Positions 53,329-61,816 are shown, numbered from the stretch's first letter. The stretch is 64,000 nt of DNA from an uncultured Eubacterium sp. (GCA_910584345.1 CAJTZX010000005.1:36745-100744), one strand, 5' to 3'. Numbers and translations are program-made. Notes: generated by a model not told the origin, from the sequence alone.

Positions 53329-54072
53329 ATGAGTGTGAGTATACAGGCTTTGAATGTGATGCGATTTCCAAGTATGGGTGGATTAAAAAGCACGCAGGAA
53401 AGGCAGGAACGCCAGCAAAAATGTGCCAGTCAGGTAGAGTTTTTTGAAAAGCAGAAGGAAAATCTGAAAAATATGCAGTGTACCAGTCTGGAAGATATTG
53501 AAAGAAAGCTGGATATGTTTCATTCTTATGAAGATCAGATTGCAGAAGTAAAAAAGCAATACAATAATAGCCAGATGAGTCATGTACTCGATGAAGCCAG
53601 AGAAATCGGTGAGAAAATTGCCGAGGCTGCGGATAAGACGGCTCCGAAAACGCCGGAAGAGCGCGAAAAGGAAAGAGTCGAAGAAGCGCTTGGAACCGAA
53701 GAAGAGAACAAGGGGATGTTGTCCGAAATCATGGAGGAAGTTACCGAAGTGGCGGACGAAATCCAGGAAGAACTGGAGAAGCAGCTGGAAGAAGAGCTTA
53801 CGGAAGAATTACAAGGAGAAGAACTTGGAGAAGAGCTTACGGAAGAATTACAAGGAGAAGCTCTGGAAGAAGGGCTCACGCAAGAATTACAAGGAGAAGC
53901 TCTGGAAGAAGGGCTCACGGAAGAAACAGCCAGTGTCGGTGAAGAGGTGCAGGCAGTGGAAACTCTGACGGAAAAAACGCTTGCAGAAGCGATCAAAGAG
54001 CATATAGAGCAGACAATGATTTTTCGGACAGCCGATCGTGGACAATATCCACATATTGATTATAGGTTGTAG
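53329..54072 (+). CDS. Glu-rich repeat protein, function unknown
   Basis: This 247-residue protein has an N-terminal helical, Gln/Lys-rich part (STQERQERQQKCASQVEFFEKQ) and a central to C-terminal region dominated by Glu, including three 13-residue repeats of the form EELQGEALEEGLT. It is predicted to be mostly coiled coil, soluble, without a signal peptide. GAAAGGAGG precedes the ATG. The palindromes GGAACAGTTCC (53277-53287) and CTAAGTACTTAG (53287-53298) sit upstream and may be an operator. I do not recognise a family. Confidence 0.7.
   Translation: MSVSIQALNVMRFPSMGGLKSTQERQERQQKCASQVEFFEKQKENLKNMQCTSLEDIERKLDMFHSYEDQIAEVKKQYNNSQMSHVLDEAREIGEKIAEAADKTAPKTPEEREKERVEEALGTEEENKGMLSEIMEEVTEVADEIQEELEKQLEEELTEELQGEELGEELTEELQGEALEEGLTQELQGEALEEGLTEETASVGEEVQAVETLTEKTLAEAIKEHIEQTMIFRTADRGQYPHIDYRL
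53803..53919 (+). repeat. three 39-bp in-frame tandem repeats
   Basis: Units at 53803-53841, 53842-53880 and 53881-53919 begin RAAGAATTACAAGGAGAAG (first base g or c) and end CTYACG; the last two differ at one base. They encode 13-residue Glu-rich repeats and are likely to vary in number. Confidence 0.85.
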
Positions 54073-54084
54073 TACTGCCATTAG

Positions 54085-54126
54085 AAAAACCCACATGAAT
54101 GCAGCATTGCGGACATGTGGGTTTTT
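54085..54126. terminator. bidirectional terminator between convergent genes
   Basis: AAAAACCCACATG (54085-54097) pairs perfectly with CATGTGGGTTTTT (54114-54126) around a 16-base loop; A5/T5 flanks let it serve both strands. Confidence 0.93.
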
Positions 54127-54134
54127 GTTTGTCG

Positions 54135-55352
54135 TTAAAAATCTACTTCTGTATCATAATAACAGCATTTCAGCAGTTTTTCCATTTCTTCCTGGCTTGG
54201 CTGGCGCGGATTAGAGCCTGTGCAGGCATCTAATAAAGCGTTTGCCGCAATATCCGGCAGTCTCTCTAAGAAGACTTCTTCCGGTACAAAGCCCTGCTCA
54301 GTCGGATAGCTGTCCGGGCCATAATTTTTAATACAGTGCGGGATCTTTAAGTCGTCGTTCATTTTTCTTAAATAGTTAATCAGCAGATTCACTTTTTCTT
54401 CTAAGGTGGAACCGCCTAATCCCATAAAGTCAGCAATGTCGCCATAGCGTTTTTTCGCTGTTTCATCTTTTGCATTAAATGCGATGACTTTTGGCAAATA
54501 CATTGCGTTTGCTGCTCCATGGATAATGTGTGCGCCATAGTCAGCGAATGCTGCTCCGGTTTTATGTGCCATAGAATGTACGATTCCAAGCAATGCGTTA
54601 GAAAATGCCATACCAGCCAGACATTGTGCATTATGCATGGAAGCACGTTTTTCCATATCTCCATTGTAAGAATCTACGAGATCATGCTGTATCATTTTGA
54701 TGGAATGAAGTGCAAGCGGGTCTGTATAGTCGCAATTTGCAGTAGATACATAAGCTTCGATGGAATGGGTCATTGCATCCATACCAGTATGAGCTACCAG
54801 CTTTTGCGGCATTGTCTCAGCCAGATCCGGGTCTACGATGGCAACGTCCGGTGTGATTTCAAAATCGGCAATCGGATATTTGATCCCTTTTTGATAATCT
54901 GTAATAATAGAAAAAGCAGTTACTTCAGTAGCTGTGCCGGATGTGGAAGAAATCGCGCAAAAATGTGCTTTTTTGCGCAGGCTTGGAATGCCGAATACTT
55001 TGCACATATCTTCAAAGGTAATGTCCGGATATTCGTATTTAATCCACATTGCTTTTGCCGCGTCGATCGGAGAACCTCCGCCCATTGCGATAATCCAGTC
55101 TGGTTGGAAAGCAGCCATTGCTTCGGCGCCTTTCATAACCGTTTCTACCGATGGATCCGGTTCGATGCCTTCAAATATTTCTACTTCCATTCCAGCTTCT
55201 TTTAAGTACTGCTGCGCGCGGTCTAAAAAGCCAAAACGTTTCATCGAGCCGCCGCCGACGCAGATCATAGCACGACTGCCCTGAAAAGATTTTAATGCTT
55301 CCAGAGCGCCTTTGCCATGGTAAAGGTCACGTGGTAGTGTAAATCTTGCCAT
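54135..55352 (-). CDS. iron-containing alcohol dehydrogenase (group III)
   Basis: This 405-residue enzyme belongs to the Fe-ADH family used for NAD(P)H-linked alcohol or aldehyde conversion in fermentation. Cofactor motif MGGGSPIDAAKAMW; metal ligands are expected in ALHSIKMI-region Asp/His residues, HTGMDAMTHSIEA and GIVHSMAHKTGAAF, with HGAANAMYLP. AGGAGG lies upstream of the ATG. A TATAGT -10 (55397-55392, minus) is present but with a poor -35. The substrate (butanol, 1,3-propanediol or lactaldehyde) cannot be told. Confidence 0.93.
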   Translation of the reverse strand: MARFTLPRDLYHGKGALEALKSFQGSRAMICVGGGSMKRFGFLDRAQQYLKEAGMEVEIFEGIEPDPSVETVMKGAEAMAAFQPDWIIAMGGGSPIDAAKAMWIKYEYPDITFEDMCKVFGIPSLRKKAHFCAISSTSGTATEVTAFSIITDYQKGIKYPIADFEITPDVAIVDPDLAETMPQKLVAHTGMDAMTHSIEAYVSTANCDYTDPLALHSIKMIQHDLVDSYNGDMEKRASMHNAQCLAGMAFSNALLGIVHSMAHKTGAAFADYGAHIIHGAANAMYLPKVIAFNAKDETAKKRYGDIADFMGLGGSTLEEKVNLLINYLRKMNDDLKIPHCIKNYGPDSYPTEQGFVPEEVFLERLPDIAANALLDACTGSNPRQPSQEEMEKLLKCCYYDTEVDF

Positions 55353-55526
55353 AGTATAATTACCTCCTGAGTGATTAATATGTATTTATTTACTATAACA
55401 TAGAATTGGGAAAAAGTAACTGTTTTTTTGTTTCTTTTTCGTTGACCTGCCTGAAATATTATAAAATTATTATAAAAATGTTAATTTTGTATTTCACTGT
55501 GAATACTGAATAAAAGATTTTTGTTG

Positions 55527-55555
55527 TTGGTAAATTTCATAGTATATGTTAAAAT
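55527..55555 (+). promoter_or_regulatory. candidate promoter of the AI-2E family transporter gene
   Basis: TTGGTA (55527-55532) and TAAAAT (55550-55555) are 17 bases apart, 75 bases before the start codon. The rest of the 55353-55630 gap shows nothing else. Confidence 0.55.
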
Positions 55556-55630
55556 GATAACAGTCAAAAAATGGAAATACAAGGATAGCAGGTCAGCGTA
55601 TCAGAACTGTTATCTGCGAGGAGGTTAAAG

Positions 55631-56857
55631 ATGAAAAAAGAAGATTGGAAGAAAATATTTTATCAGTCGCTAACAGGATTTGTTTCTCTCGCATTGGCAA
55701 TTCTGCTTTTTTTTGCAATCAGGGAAATTGGACAGATTAAAAGCTCTTTTTTATGGCTGCTTGGTGTGTTAAAGCCTGTGATTTACGGCGGCGTTATGGC
55801 GTATTTATTAAAGACGCCCTGCAATTTTTTGGAAAAAAAGATAGAAGCGCTGCTGCCGGCTAAGCATAAGAAGCGTGCAAATGGGTTAACGGTGCTGCTT
55901 GTCCTCATTTTGACGTTTTTGATTATTTACCTGCTGCTTAGTATGGTGATACCGGAAATGGTCAGCAGTACGATGCTGCTCATAAATGCGGTGCCGCAGA
56001 AGATGGATGAGTTTGCGAAATGGCTGACCGGAATGCTGGACGGGAATGAAGTGCTGCAAAGCTATGCAAATACGGCAATTATCAGTCTGGAGGACAAGCT
56101 GCAGGAATGGGCGAAAACCGACCTGCTGCCTACTATGCAGGGGATGATGGGTGGATTTGCGGATACTGTCGGATCAGTTGTGGGGATACTTTATAATTTG
56201 CTGATCGGAATCATTATTTGCATTTATTTGCTGCTTGGCCGCAAGACGTTTGCAAGACAGGGAATGGCAGTGCTTTATGCGGTGTTAAAAACAGAACGAG
56301 CGGATGCCGTGATGAAAGAACTGCGTTTTATAGACAAGACATTTGTTGGTTTTTTTGGAGGAAAGATACTGGACAGTGCGATCGTTGGACTGATTTGTTA
56401 TGTTTTCTGCATTATTATGACCTTTACAATGGGATTTCCAAATGCAGTGCTGATTAGTGTGATTGTCGGGGTCACAAATGTGATTCCATATTTCGGGCCT
56501 TATATCGGTGCGGTTCCATCCGCGTTGCTTGTACTGATTTCGGGCCCGGTAAATTGTATTATTTTTATTGTATTTATTATTATTTTGCAGCAGTTTGACG
56601 GAAATATTTTAGGTCCGGCTCTGCTGGCAGACAGTGTGGGGCTGACCGGATTTTGGGTGCTGTTTTCAATTACGCTTTTCCAAGGATTTTTTGGATTTAC
56701 AGGTATTTTGGTGGGCGTGCCGGTATTTGCGGTCATTTATGATATGATCCGTCGGTTTGTTGTAAAAGGGCTGCAAAAACACGGTAAGATGGAACTGCTG
56801 GAAGATTTGTCTGACGGCCATGAGAAAAAGATAGAGACTGCGGATACAGACAAATAA
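55631..56857 (+). CDS. AI-2E family transporter (PerM/YdiK-like permease)
   Basis: This 408-residue protein has seven to eight membrane segments in the order typical of the family, an external helical region (PQKMDEFAKWLTGMLDGNEVLQ), and the conserved VGVTNVIPYFGPYIGAVPSAL and ILQQFDGNILGPALLADSVGL segments. Members have been linked to AI-2 export, Na+/H+ antiport or general permeation, so the substrate is open. GAGGAGG precedes the ATG. Confidence 0.92.
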   Translation: MKKEDWKKIFYQSLTGFVSLALAILLFFAIREIGQIKSSFLWLLGVLKPVIYGGVMAYLLKTPCNFLEKKIEALLPAKHKKRANGLTVLLVLILTFLIIYLLLSMVIPEMVSSTMLLINAVPQKMDEFAKWLTGMLDGNEVLQSYANTAIISLEDKLQEWAKTDLLPTMQGMMGGFADTVGSVVGILYNLLIGIIICIYLLLGRKTFARQGMAVLYAVLKTERADAVMKELRFIDKTFVGFFGGKILDSAIVGLICYVFCIIMTFTMGFPNAVLISVIVGVTNVIPYFGPYIGAVPSALLVLISGPVNCIIFIVFIIILQQFDGNILGPALLADSVGLTGFWVLFSITLFQGFFGFTGILVGVPVFAVIYDMIRRFVVKGLQKHGKMELLEDLSDGHEKKIETADTDK

Positions 56858-57240
56858 GTATGAAATAAAAATTCAGACTTTATTGCAGGTGTTTTGATGC
56901 CGATAACTTGTATGATATTTTGCAGAATACATCCAGATGGAATAAGAATGGAATAAAAAATTTGTCGGATTACCTTGTTTTTGGCAGTTTATACACGCAT
57001 TTTATTAATAAGCAGAATAATACTGCAAAACGAAGGTAGCCAAAAAGTTGGTATTCTGTTAAAATAAAGTGCATAACAGATCAGGCATATTGCCTGGTCT
57101 GCTGTGAAAGTACAACAATCGGGTTTCTTGCATTCTGAAACATCGGATTCTGTTACGGTGAGCGCCACAGGTGCGAACAGCAGCATGTAACGGATAAAGA
57201 CTGACGGATAGAAAGATACCCGGGAAGGAAGGTAGAAAAA
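56858..57240 (+). other. 383-bp leader region with two RNA structures ahead of the L,D-transpeptidase gene
   Basis: No gene is seen. A tight hairpin lies at 57077-57101 (CAGATCAGGCA/TGCCTGGTCTG, three-base loop, one G-T pair). A larger multi-stem structure lies at 57120-57222, ending just before the GGGAAGGAAGG ribosome site. The first 150 bases contain AT-rich sequence without clear signals. Confidence 0.7.
57120..57222 (+). ncRNA. candidate structured cis-regulatory RNA (unassigned class)
   Basis: P1 pairs 57120-57129 (CGGGTTTCTT) with 57213-57222 (AAGATACCCG), 9 of 10 bases. P2 pairs TTCTGTTAC-proximal 57149-57156 with 57187-57194 (GTAACGGA), eight pairs with one G-T. P3 pairs GCGCC (57162-57166) with GGTGC (57170-57174) over an ACA loop. 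P1 closes directly before the ribosome site of the L,D-transpeptidase gene, the geometry of a riboswitch acting on translation. It does not match the ydaO, GEMM, SAM, TPP, THF or lysine consensus as far as I can recall. Confidence 0.4.
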
Positions 57241-58719
57241 ATGAGAAAGCAGAAGTCGGCAGCAAAGTCTGCACTAATTATTATGGTCATCTCGCTATGT
57301 TTTTTGCTGATCGCACTCCTGGTCTGTTATTTGTGTACGGCATCTTATTATGCGGAACATTTTTTCCCGGGAACCGTATTAAATGGTGTTCCTGTTGATA
57401 AAATGACAGTAGAGGAAGCAGAAGATAAAGTCGCACAGGAAGTTGCAGATTATATTTTCAGCATTGAGACCCGTGATGGAGACAAGTATCAGATTATTGG
57501 ACCGGACATTGATTACACGTATGTACCGGGAACAGAAATCCATGATATTTTGCAGGAACAGGATGAATATAAGTGGATATCCGGCAGGAAAGGAAAAAAA
57601 GAAGTAGACCTAGAAGTGGCTGCAGCTTTTAATACGCAAAAGCTGGACAAGATGGTAGCGCAGCTCCCATGTTTTCAGTCGGATTATATTAAGAAACCAA
57701 AAGATGCTTACCTGAGAGAGACAGAAACAGGTTATGAACTGGTAAAAGCAGAAGCAGGAAATCAGATTCGATTAAAAGATGTTCAAAAACTGGCGCGGGA
57801 TGCTGTTGATCTGGGCGAGGAAAAGCTGGTGCTGACGGATGATGTCTATGAAGAGCCAAAAGTAAAATCCAATGATAAAACGTTGAAAAAAGCGCTGAAA
57901 AATATCAATTCTTATCTGCATACATCGATTCAATATGATGTAGGGGAAAACGGTGAAGTGCTTGATTCCGCAAAGATTAAAGACTGGCTTACGATCGGTG
58001 CAGATTATTCCGTGACATTGGACGAGTCCAAAGTGACCGGTTATGTACAGTATTTGGCGAGTAAGTATAATACGTATGGCGATGTGCGTACCTTTAAAAC
58101 GTCTCTGGGCGATAAAGTAAAAATCGGCGGCGGAGATTACGGATGGGTTATAGATAAGGAAAAGGAAAAAACCCAGCTCTTATCTGAGATTAAGTCCGGA
58201 AAAACCATTCAGCGTGAGCCGGTATTCAATCAGACGGCAGATGTAAAGAGCGAAACATACGATATTGGGGATACTTATGTAGAAGTGGACTATACAAATC
58301 AGCATATATATTTTTACGAAAATGGAAAGCTGAAGCTGGAGTCAGATGTTGTAACAGGGAATGTCAGCAGAAACAACGGATCGCCGGACGGTATATATAA
58401 AATCGTATATAAAGAGCGTGATGCTACACTTGTAGGAGAGAATTATGCTTCTGACGTAAAATATTTTATGGTGTTTGCATACAATGTTGGATTCCATGAT
58501 GCAAGCTGGAGAAATGAATTTGGAAAGGAAATTTATAAAGACTCAGGTTCCCATGGCTGTATTAATATGCCAAGTGAATTGGCAGAAAAGCTCTTTAAAA
58601 TTCTTCCAACAGGAACACCGGTCATTGCTTATTATCGTGAGCCGGTTGAGCTGACGGCAGAGAATGCAAAAATCTCAAATGCTTATTCTTATGTCAATAA
58701 GGAAGAAGAACAAAGATAA
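57241..58719 (+). CDS. L,D-transpeptidase (YkuD) with VanW/PG-binding N-terminal domain
   Basis: This 492-residue protein has a single N-terminal membrane segment (about 10-35), a peptidoglycan-binding_4 type region (FFPGTVLNGVPVDKMTVEEAEDKV) and a C-terminal YkuD domain with the catalytic His438 and Cys440 in SHGCINMPSELAEKLF. It forms 3-3 crosslinks or attaches proteins to peptidoglycan and resists most beta-lactams. GGGAAGGAAGG lies upstream of the ATG and next to a structured leader, suggesting regulated translation. Confidence 0.95.
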   Translation: MRKQKSAAKSALIIMVISLCFLLIALLVCYLCTASYYAEHFFPGTVLNGVPVDKMTVEEAEDKVAQEVADYIFSIETRDGDKYQIIGPDIDYTYVPGTEIHDILQEQDEYKWISGRKGKKEVDLEVAAAFNTQKLDKMVAQLPCFQSDYIKKPKDAYLRETETGYELVKAEAGNQIRLKDVQKLARDAVDLGEEKLVLTDDVYEEPKVKSNDKTLKKALKNINSYLHTSIQYDVGENGEVLDSAKIKDWLTIGADYSVTLDESKVTGYVQYLASKYNTYGDVRTFKTSLGDKVKIGGGDYGWVIDKEKEKTQLLSEIKSGKTIQREPVFNQTADVKSETYDIGDTYVEVDYTNQHIYFYENGKLKLESDVVTGNVSRNNGSPDGIYKIVYKERDATLVGENYASDVKYFMVFAYNVGFHDASWRNEFGKEIYKDSGSHGCINMPSELAEKLFKILPTGTPVIAYYREPVELTAENAKISNAYSYVNKEEEQR

Positions 58720-58726
58720 CAGTATC

Positions 58727-58768
58727 TTGCAGTAACAGTTCAGATAATCCATTGAACTGTTACTGCAA
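58727..58768. terminator. terminator between convergent genes; dispersed hairpin element, copy 3
   Basis: A 16-bp perfect stem (TTGCAGTAACAGTTCA, 58727-58742, with 58753-58768) surrounds the loop GATAATCCAT, then AAAAATTTAT. The T-run is poor. The core matches the copies at 21550-21578 and 25106-25133, so this is a repeat as well as a likely terminator of the L,D-transpeptidase and fhs genes. Confidence 0.75.
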
Positions 58769-58788
58769 AAATTTATCAGAAACAGGCT

Positions 58789-60459
58789 CTAAAATAGACC
58801 TGTTATTTTTCCGCTTTCATCTACATCAATATTATAAGCGGCAGGTGTTTTTGAAAGTCCGGGCATTGTCATGATTGCTCCGGTCAGAACGACAACAAAA
58901 CCTGCGCCTGCGCTTACGTATACATCTCTTACCGTAATCGTGAAGTTTGACGGCCGTCCGAGCCTGTGCTGGTCGTCGGATAACGAATACTGTGTCTTGG
59001 CGATACATACCGGCAGATTTCCAAATCCAAGGTCTGTAAGCTTTGCCAGAGTTTTTTCGGCAGCAGGCGTATAGGCTACATCTGCAGCGCCATAAATTTC
59101 TGCAGCGACAGTATGGATTTTGTCTTTTAAAGGTAATTCATCCGGATAAAGAGGCTGGAATTCGGATGGTTTTTCATCCAATGTTTTTAATACTTTTTCA
59201 GCAAGTTCCTTTCCGCCTTCTCCGCCGTTTTCCCAGACTTTCGATAATGCAAATGCACAGCCTTTTTGTTCACAAAAACCGCGGATATATTCGTATTCTG
59301 CCGGAGTGTCGGTCAGAAAAGCATTCAGCGTAACGACAATTGGCACGTGGTATTTCTGGAGATTTTCAATATGCTTTTCCAGATTGCAGATTCCTTTTTT
59401 TACAGCGTCCAGGTTTTCTTTTGCAAGCTCGTTTTTCGGCACGCCGCCATTGTATTTGAGCGCACGTACGGTAGCTACAAGTACAACTGCGTCCGGTTTC
59501 AGGCCCGCTTTGCGGCACTTGATGTCAAAGAATTTTTCTGCGCCCAGATCCGCGCCAAAACCGGCTTCGGTAATTACATAATCGGCAATTTTCAAAGCAG
59601 TAGTTGTCGCGCGAATAGAATTGCAGCCATGAGCGATATTCGCAAACGGGCCGCCATGTACAATTGCTCCGGTATGCTCCAGCGTCTGGATCAGGTTTGG
59701 TTTTAAAGCATCTTTTAATAAAGCCGCCATTGCGCCGACTGCCTGCAGTTGTTTTGCTGTTACCGGTTCACCTTCATAGTTATAGGCCACGATGATATTG
59801 CCTAAACGTTTTTTCAGATCAGCCATATCTTTAGACAGGCATAAAATTGCCATAATTTCCGTAGCAACTGTAATAACAAAATGGTCTTCTCTTACAAAAC
59901 CGTCAGATTTTGCTCCGAGTCCGACAACGATGTTGCGAAGCGCGCGATCATTCATATCCATGCAGCGTTTCCAAACGATCTGCCTCGTGTCAATATTTAA
60001 GGCATTTCCCTGTTGAATATGGTTGTCAAGCAGCGCCGCCAGCAGATTGTTGGCAGATGTGATCGCATGAAAATCTCCGGTAAAATGCAGATTGAGGTCT
60101 TCCATTGGAACAACTTGCGCATATCCGCCGCCGGCCGCGCCACCTTTCATGCCAAAGCATGGCCCAAGAGACGGTTCCCGCAGCGCCAGCAGGCAGTTTT
60201 TGCCCAATTTCGCAAATGCCTGCGCCAGGCCGATACTTGTGGTCGTCTTTCCTTCTCCGGCCGGAGTTGGGTTAATGGCAGTTACAAGTATGAGTTTTCC
60301 ATCCTTGTTTTCTTTTGTTTTCTCAATCAGTTCATCGGATAGTTTTGCTTTGTATTTACCATATAATTCCAGATCATCTTCACAGATGCCGTATGCTGCG
60401 GCAACTTCTTTGATAGGAAGCATTTGTGCTTCTTGTGCAATTTGAATGTCTGTTTTCAT
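58789..60459 (-). CDS. fhs: formate--tetrahydrofolate ligase
   Basis: This 556-residue enzyme makes 10-formyl-THF from formate, THF and ATP, supplying one-carbon units for purines or working in the methyl branch of acetogenesis. Motifs: TPAGEGKTTTSIGLAQA (ATP binding), REPSLGPCFGMKGGAAGGGYAQV, LNLHFTGDFHAI, VVATVRALKYNGG and GAGFVVVLTGAIMTMPGLSK. AAGGAGGAGG precedes the ATG. It stands alone in this window; no other Wood-Ljungdahl or folate genes are adjacent. Confidence 0.97.
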   Translation of the reverse strand: MKTDIQIAQEAQMLPIKEVAAAYGICEDDLELYGKYKAKLSDELIEKTKENKDGKLILVTAINPTPAGEGKTTTSIGLAQAFAKLGKNCLLALREPSLGPCFGMKGGAAGGGYAQVVPMEDLNLHFTGDFHAITSANNLLAALLDNHIQQGNALNIDTRQIVWKRCMDMNDRALRNIVVGLGAKSDGFVREDHFVITVATEIMAILCLSKDMADLKKRLGNIIVAYNYEGEPVTAKQLQAVGAMAALLKDALKPNLIQTLEHTGAIVHGGPFANIAHGCNSIRATTTALKIADYVITEAGFGADLGAEKFFDIKCRKAGLKPDAVVLVATVRALKYNGGVPKNELAKENLDAVKKGICNLEKHIENLQKYHVPIVVTLNAFLTDTPAEYEYIRGFCEQKGCAFALSKVWENGGEGGKELAEKVLKTLDEKPSEFQPLYPDELPLKDKIHTVAAEIYGAADVAYTPAAEKTLAKLTDLGFGNLPVCIAKTQYSLSDDQHRLGRPSNFTITVRDVYVSAGAGFVVVLTGAIMTMPGLSKTPAAYNIDVDESGKITGLF

Positions 60460-60858
60460 ATTTGGCCTCCTCCTTTTTGCTTATGTAGTACCTGATTATA
60501 GCATATGAGGAGAGTAAAGTCACGATAATAATATTATTTATTATTTATTTTTTATGCATACTATTCGTCCACAGCTAAATGCCAGAAGTTTGAAGGTGCC
60601 GCTTGGCTTTATCACTGATTTTTAAGCAGAATGCTAAGAGTTTCTAACATCCTTCCAAAGCCACCAGGCAGACCGAGAAAATTCCCGTATGTATTGACTT
60701 TATTTATGTTGGATTTGATTTACTTCTGTTTTTCAAAATGTGTATTGACTTATTCTCGTAATTGACTATAATAGTATATAGTTTTGTTGTAGATGTACTT
60801 TTGTAAGTTTAATGTTTTTAGTGTTTAAAAATTTATAAAAAATAAGGAGGATCAGTTT
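60460..60858. other. 399-bp gap with a coding-like remnant or dispersed repeat and a promoter
   Basis: A more GC-rich island lies at about 60565-60690 within AT-rich DNA. On the minus strand it has a 35-codon open frame ending at 60612 (...TYGNFLGLPGGFGRMLETL...) without a ribosome site. GTATTGACTT occurs twice (about 60690 and 60742). A promoter at 60745-60772 serves the HNH gene. No THF riboswitch consensus is seen upstream of fhs. Confidence 0.5.
60745..60772 (+). promoter_or_regulatory. promoter of the HNH nuclease gene
   Basis: TTGACT (60745-60750) and a perfect TATAAT (60767-60772) are 16 bases apart, 87 bases before the start codon. Confidence 0.8.
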
Positions 60859-61752
60859 ATGAAAAAAATACTATGTTTTATTCTTTCTATGATAATGTTT
60901 AGTACTGCATTTATGACTGCTTTTGCTGCTGAAACCGATATTAATAATGAAAGTATGCCAGCCATAGAAGATAAGTCAATGAGTTATGATGGTGAAACAT
61001 TCTTTTTTGACGCAGGGTCAGGTGAAATTCTTACCGAGAATGGAGAGCCATTCGCTTTTGAAGATGTTAAATTTGAAATACCTGTATCTGATGAACGAAT
61101 CGAAGACGAAATTGCGCCAGCATTTGATTTATTCGAAATTTACATTGTTCGAGGTGGACTGAAAAAAACCAGTGGTGGTAAATATACCTGGTGGTTCAAT
61201 GTGGATTGTTCAACATCTCCTTTCGTTAAACCCCACATTAAACTAACTGCGCAATTAAGGGGCAATTTTACTACAGGTACAACGTTTTCAAATGTTGGCA
61301 ATTCCGTATATCATGAATACTATACAAATACTGAATATGGTGTTGATTATACGTGGACATCTAACGCAAAAACTGGTTATTATCGTTTCAGCTATACACT
61401 AACAGATTATGACGCAAATGGGCAGACTCAATACCGTACTACTGATTCTCAGTTATGGAATAGAACAGGTCATGTCTGGAATTTTTATTTTAACGATAGT
61501 TCAAGCGGAAAATCACTACCAAAACCTCCTGCAAATTATTTGAAGGGGGCTGCTTATACACGTCCCTCTAATTTAGCAAATACCTATTACACAAATTACA
61601 AAAACAAAACAGGTATAACCTTGGATAGTTCTCTCTATGATGTTCATCATATTCGACCATTGGCGTATGGTGGTGATAATAGTTACAATAATCTAATTCA
61701 TTTGCCAAAGAGTTTGCACAAAAATGTGACTGGTTGGTGGGCTGGATATTAA
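60859..61752 (+). CDS. secreted protein with C-terminal HNH nuclease domain (candidate antibacterial toxin)
   Basis: This 297-residue protein has a clear signal peptide (MKKILCFILSMIMFSTAFMTAFAAE) and an acidic stretch (about 30-90). A beta-rich Trp/Tyr/Thr-rich domain of unknown family follows (about 95-220, KYTWWFNVDCSTSPFVKPHI). The C-terminal HNH domain reads VHHIRPLAYGGDNSYNNLI, then HLPKSLHKNVTGWW. His263/His264, Asn278 and His287 fit the HNH/Endo VII metal finger found at the ends of polymorphic toxins. AAGGAGG precedes the ATG. Codon use is more AT-rich than in the neighbours, suggesting transfer. The next gene is a likely immunity protein. Alternatively it could be a nutritional extracellular nuclease. 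Confidence 0.8.
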   Translation: MKKILCFILSMIMFSTAFMTAFAAETDINNESMPAIEDKSMSYDGETFFFDAGSGEILTENGEPFAFEDVKFEIPVSDERIEDEIAPAFDLFEIYIVRGGLKKTSGGKYTWWFNVDCSTSPFVKPHIKLTAQLRGNFTTGTTFSNVGNSVYHEYYTNTEYGVDYTWTSNAKTGYYRFSYTLTDYDANGQTQYRTTDSQLWNRTGHVWNFYFNDSSSGKSLPKPPANYLKGAAYTRPSNLANTYYTNYKNKTGITLDSSLYDVHHIRPLAYGGDNSYNNLIHLPKSLHKNVTGWWAGY

Positions 61753-61816
61753 AGTCAGCATTTCAAGTATTATATATATATGATATTCTTTAAAAAAACG
61801 AAAGGAATTGATATCA

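Noticed and set aside
53580..53996. 138-codon Ser-rich frame antisense to the Glu-rich repeat gene
   Set aside because: Ser repeats arise from the complement of Glu codons; the plus frame has the ribosome site and terminator.
57150..57200. lysine or cobalamin riboswitch upstream of the L,D-transpeptidase gene
   Set aside because: AGGTGCGAAC recalls a lysine-box fragment, but the other conserved parts and size are missing, and no cobalamin box is present.
60460..60700. THF riboswitch upstream of fhs
   Set aside because: The conserved GGAGAGTAG-type start and paired regions of that class were not found on the minus strand.
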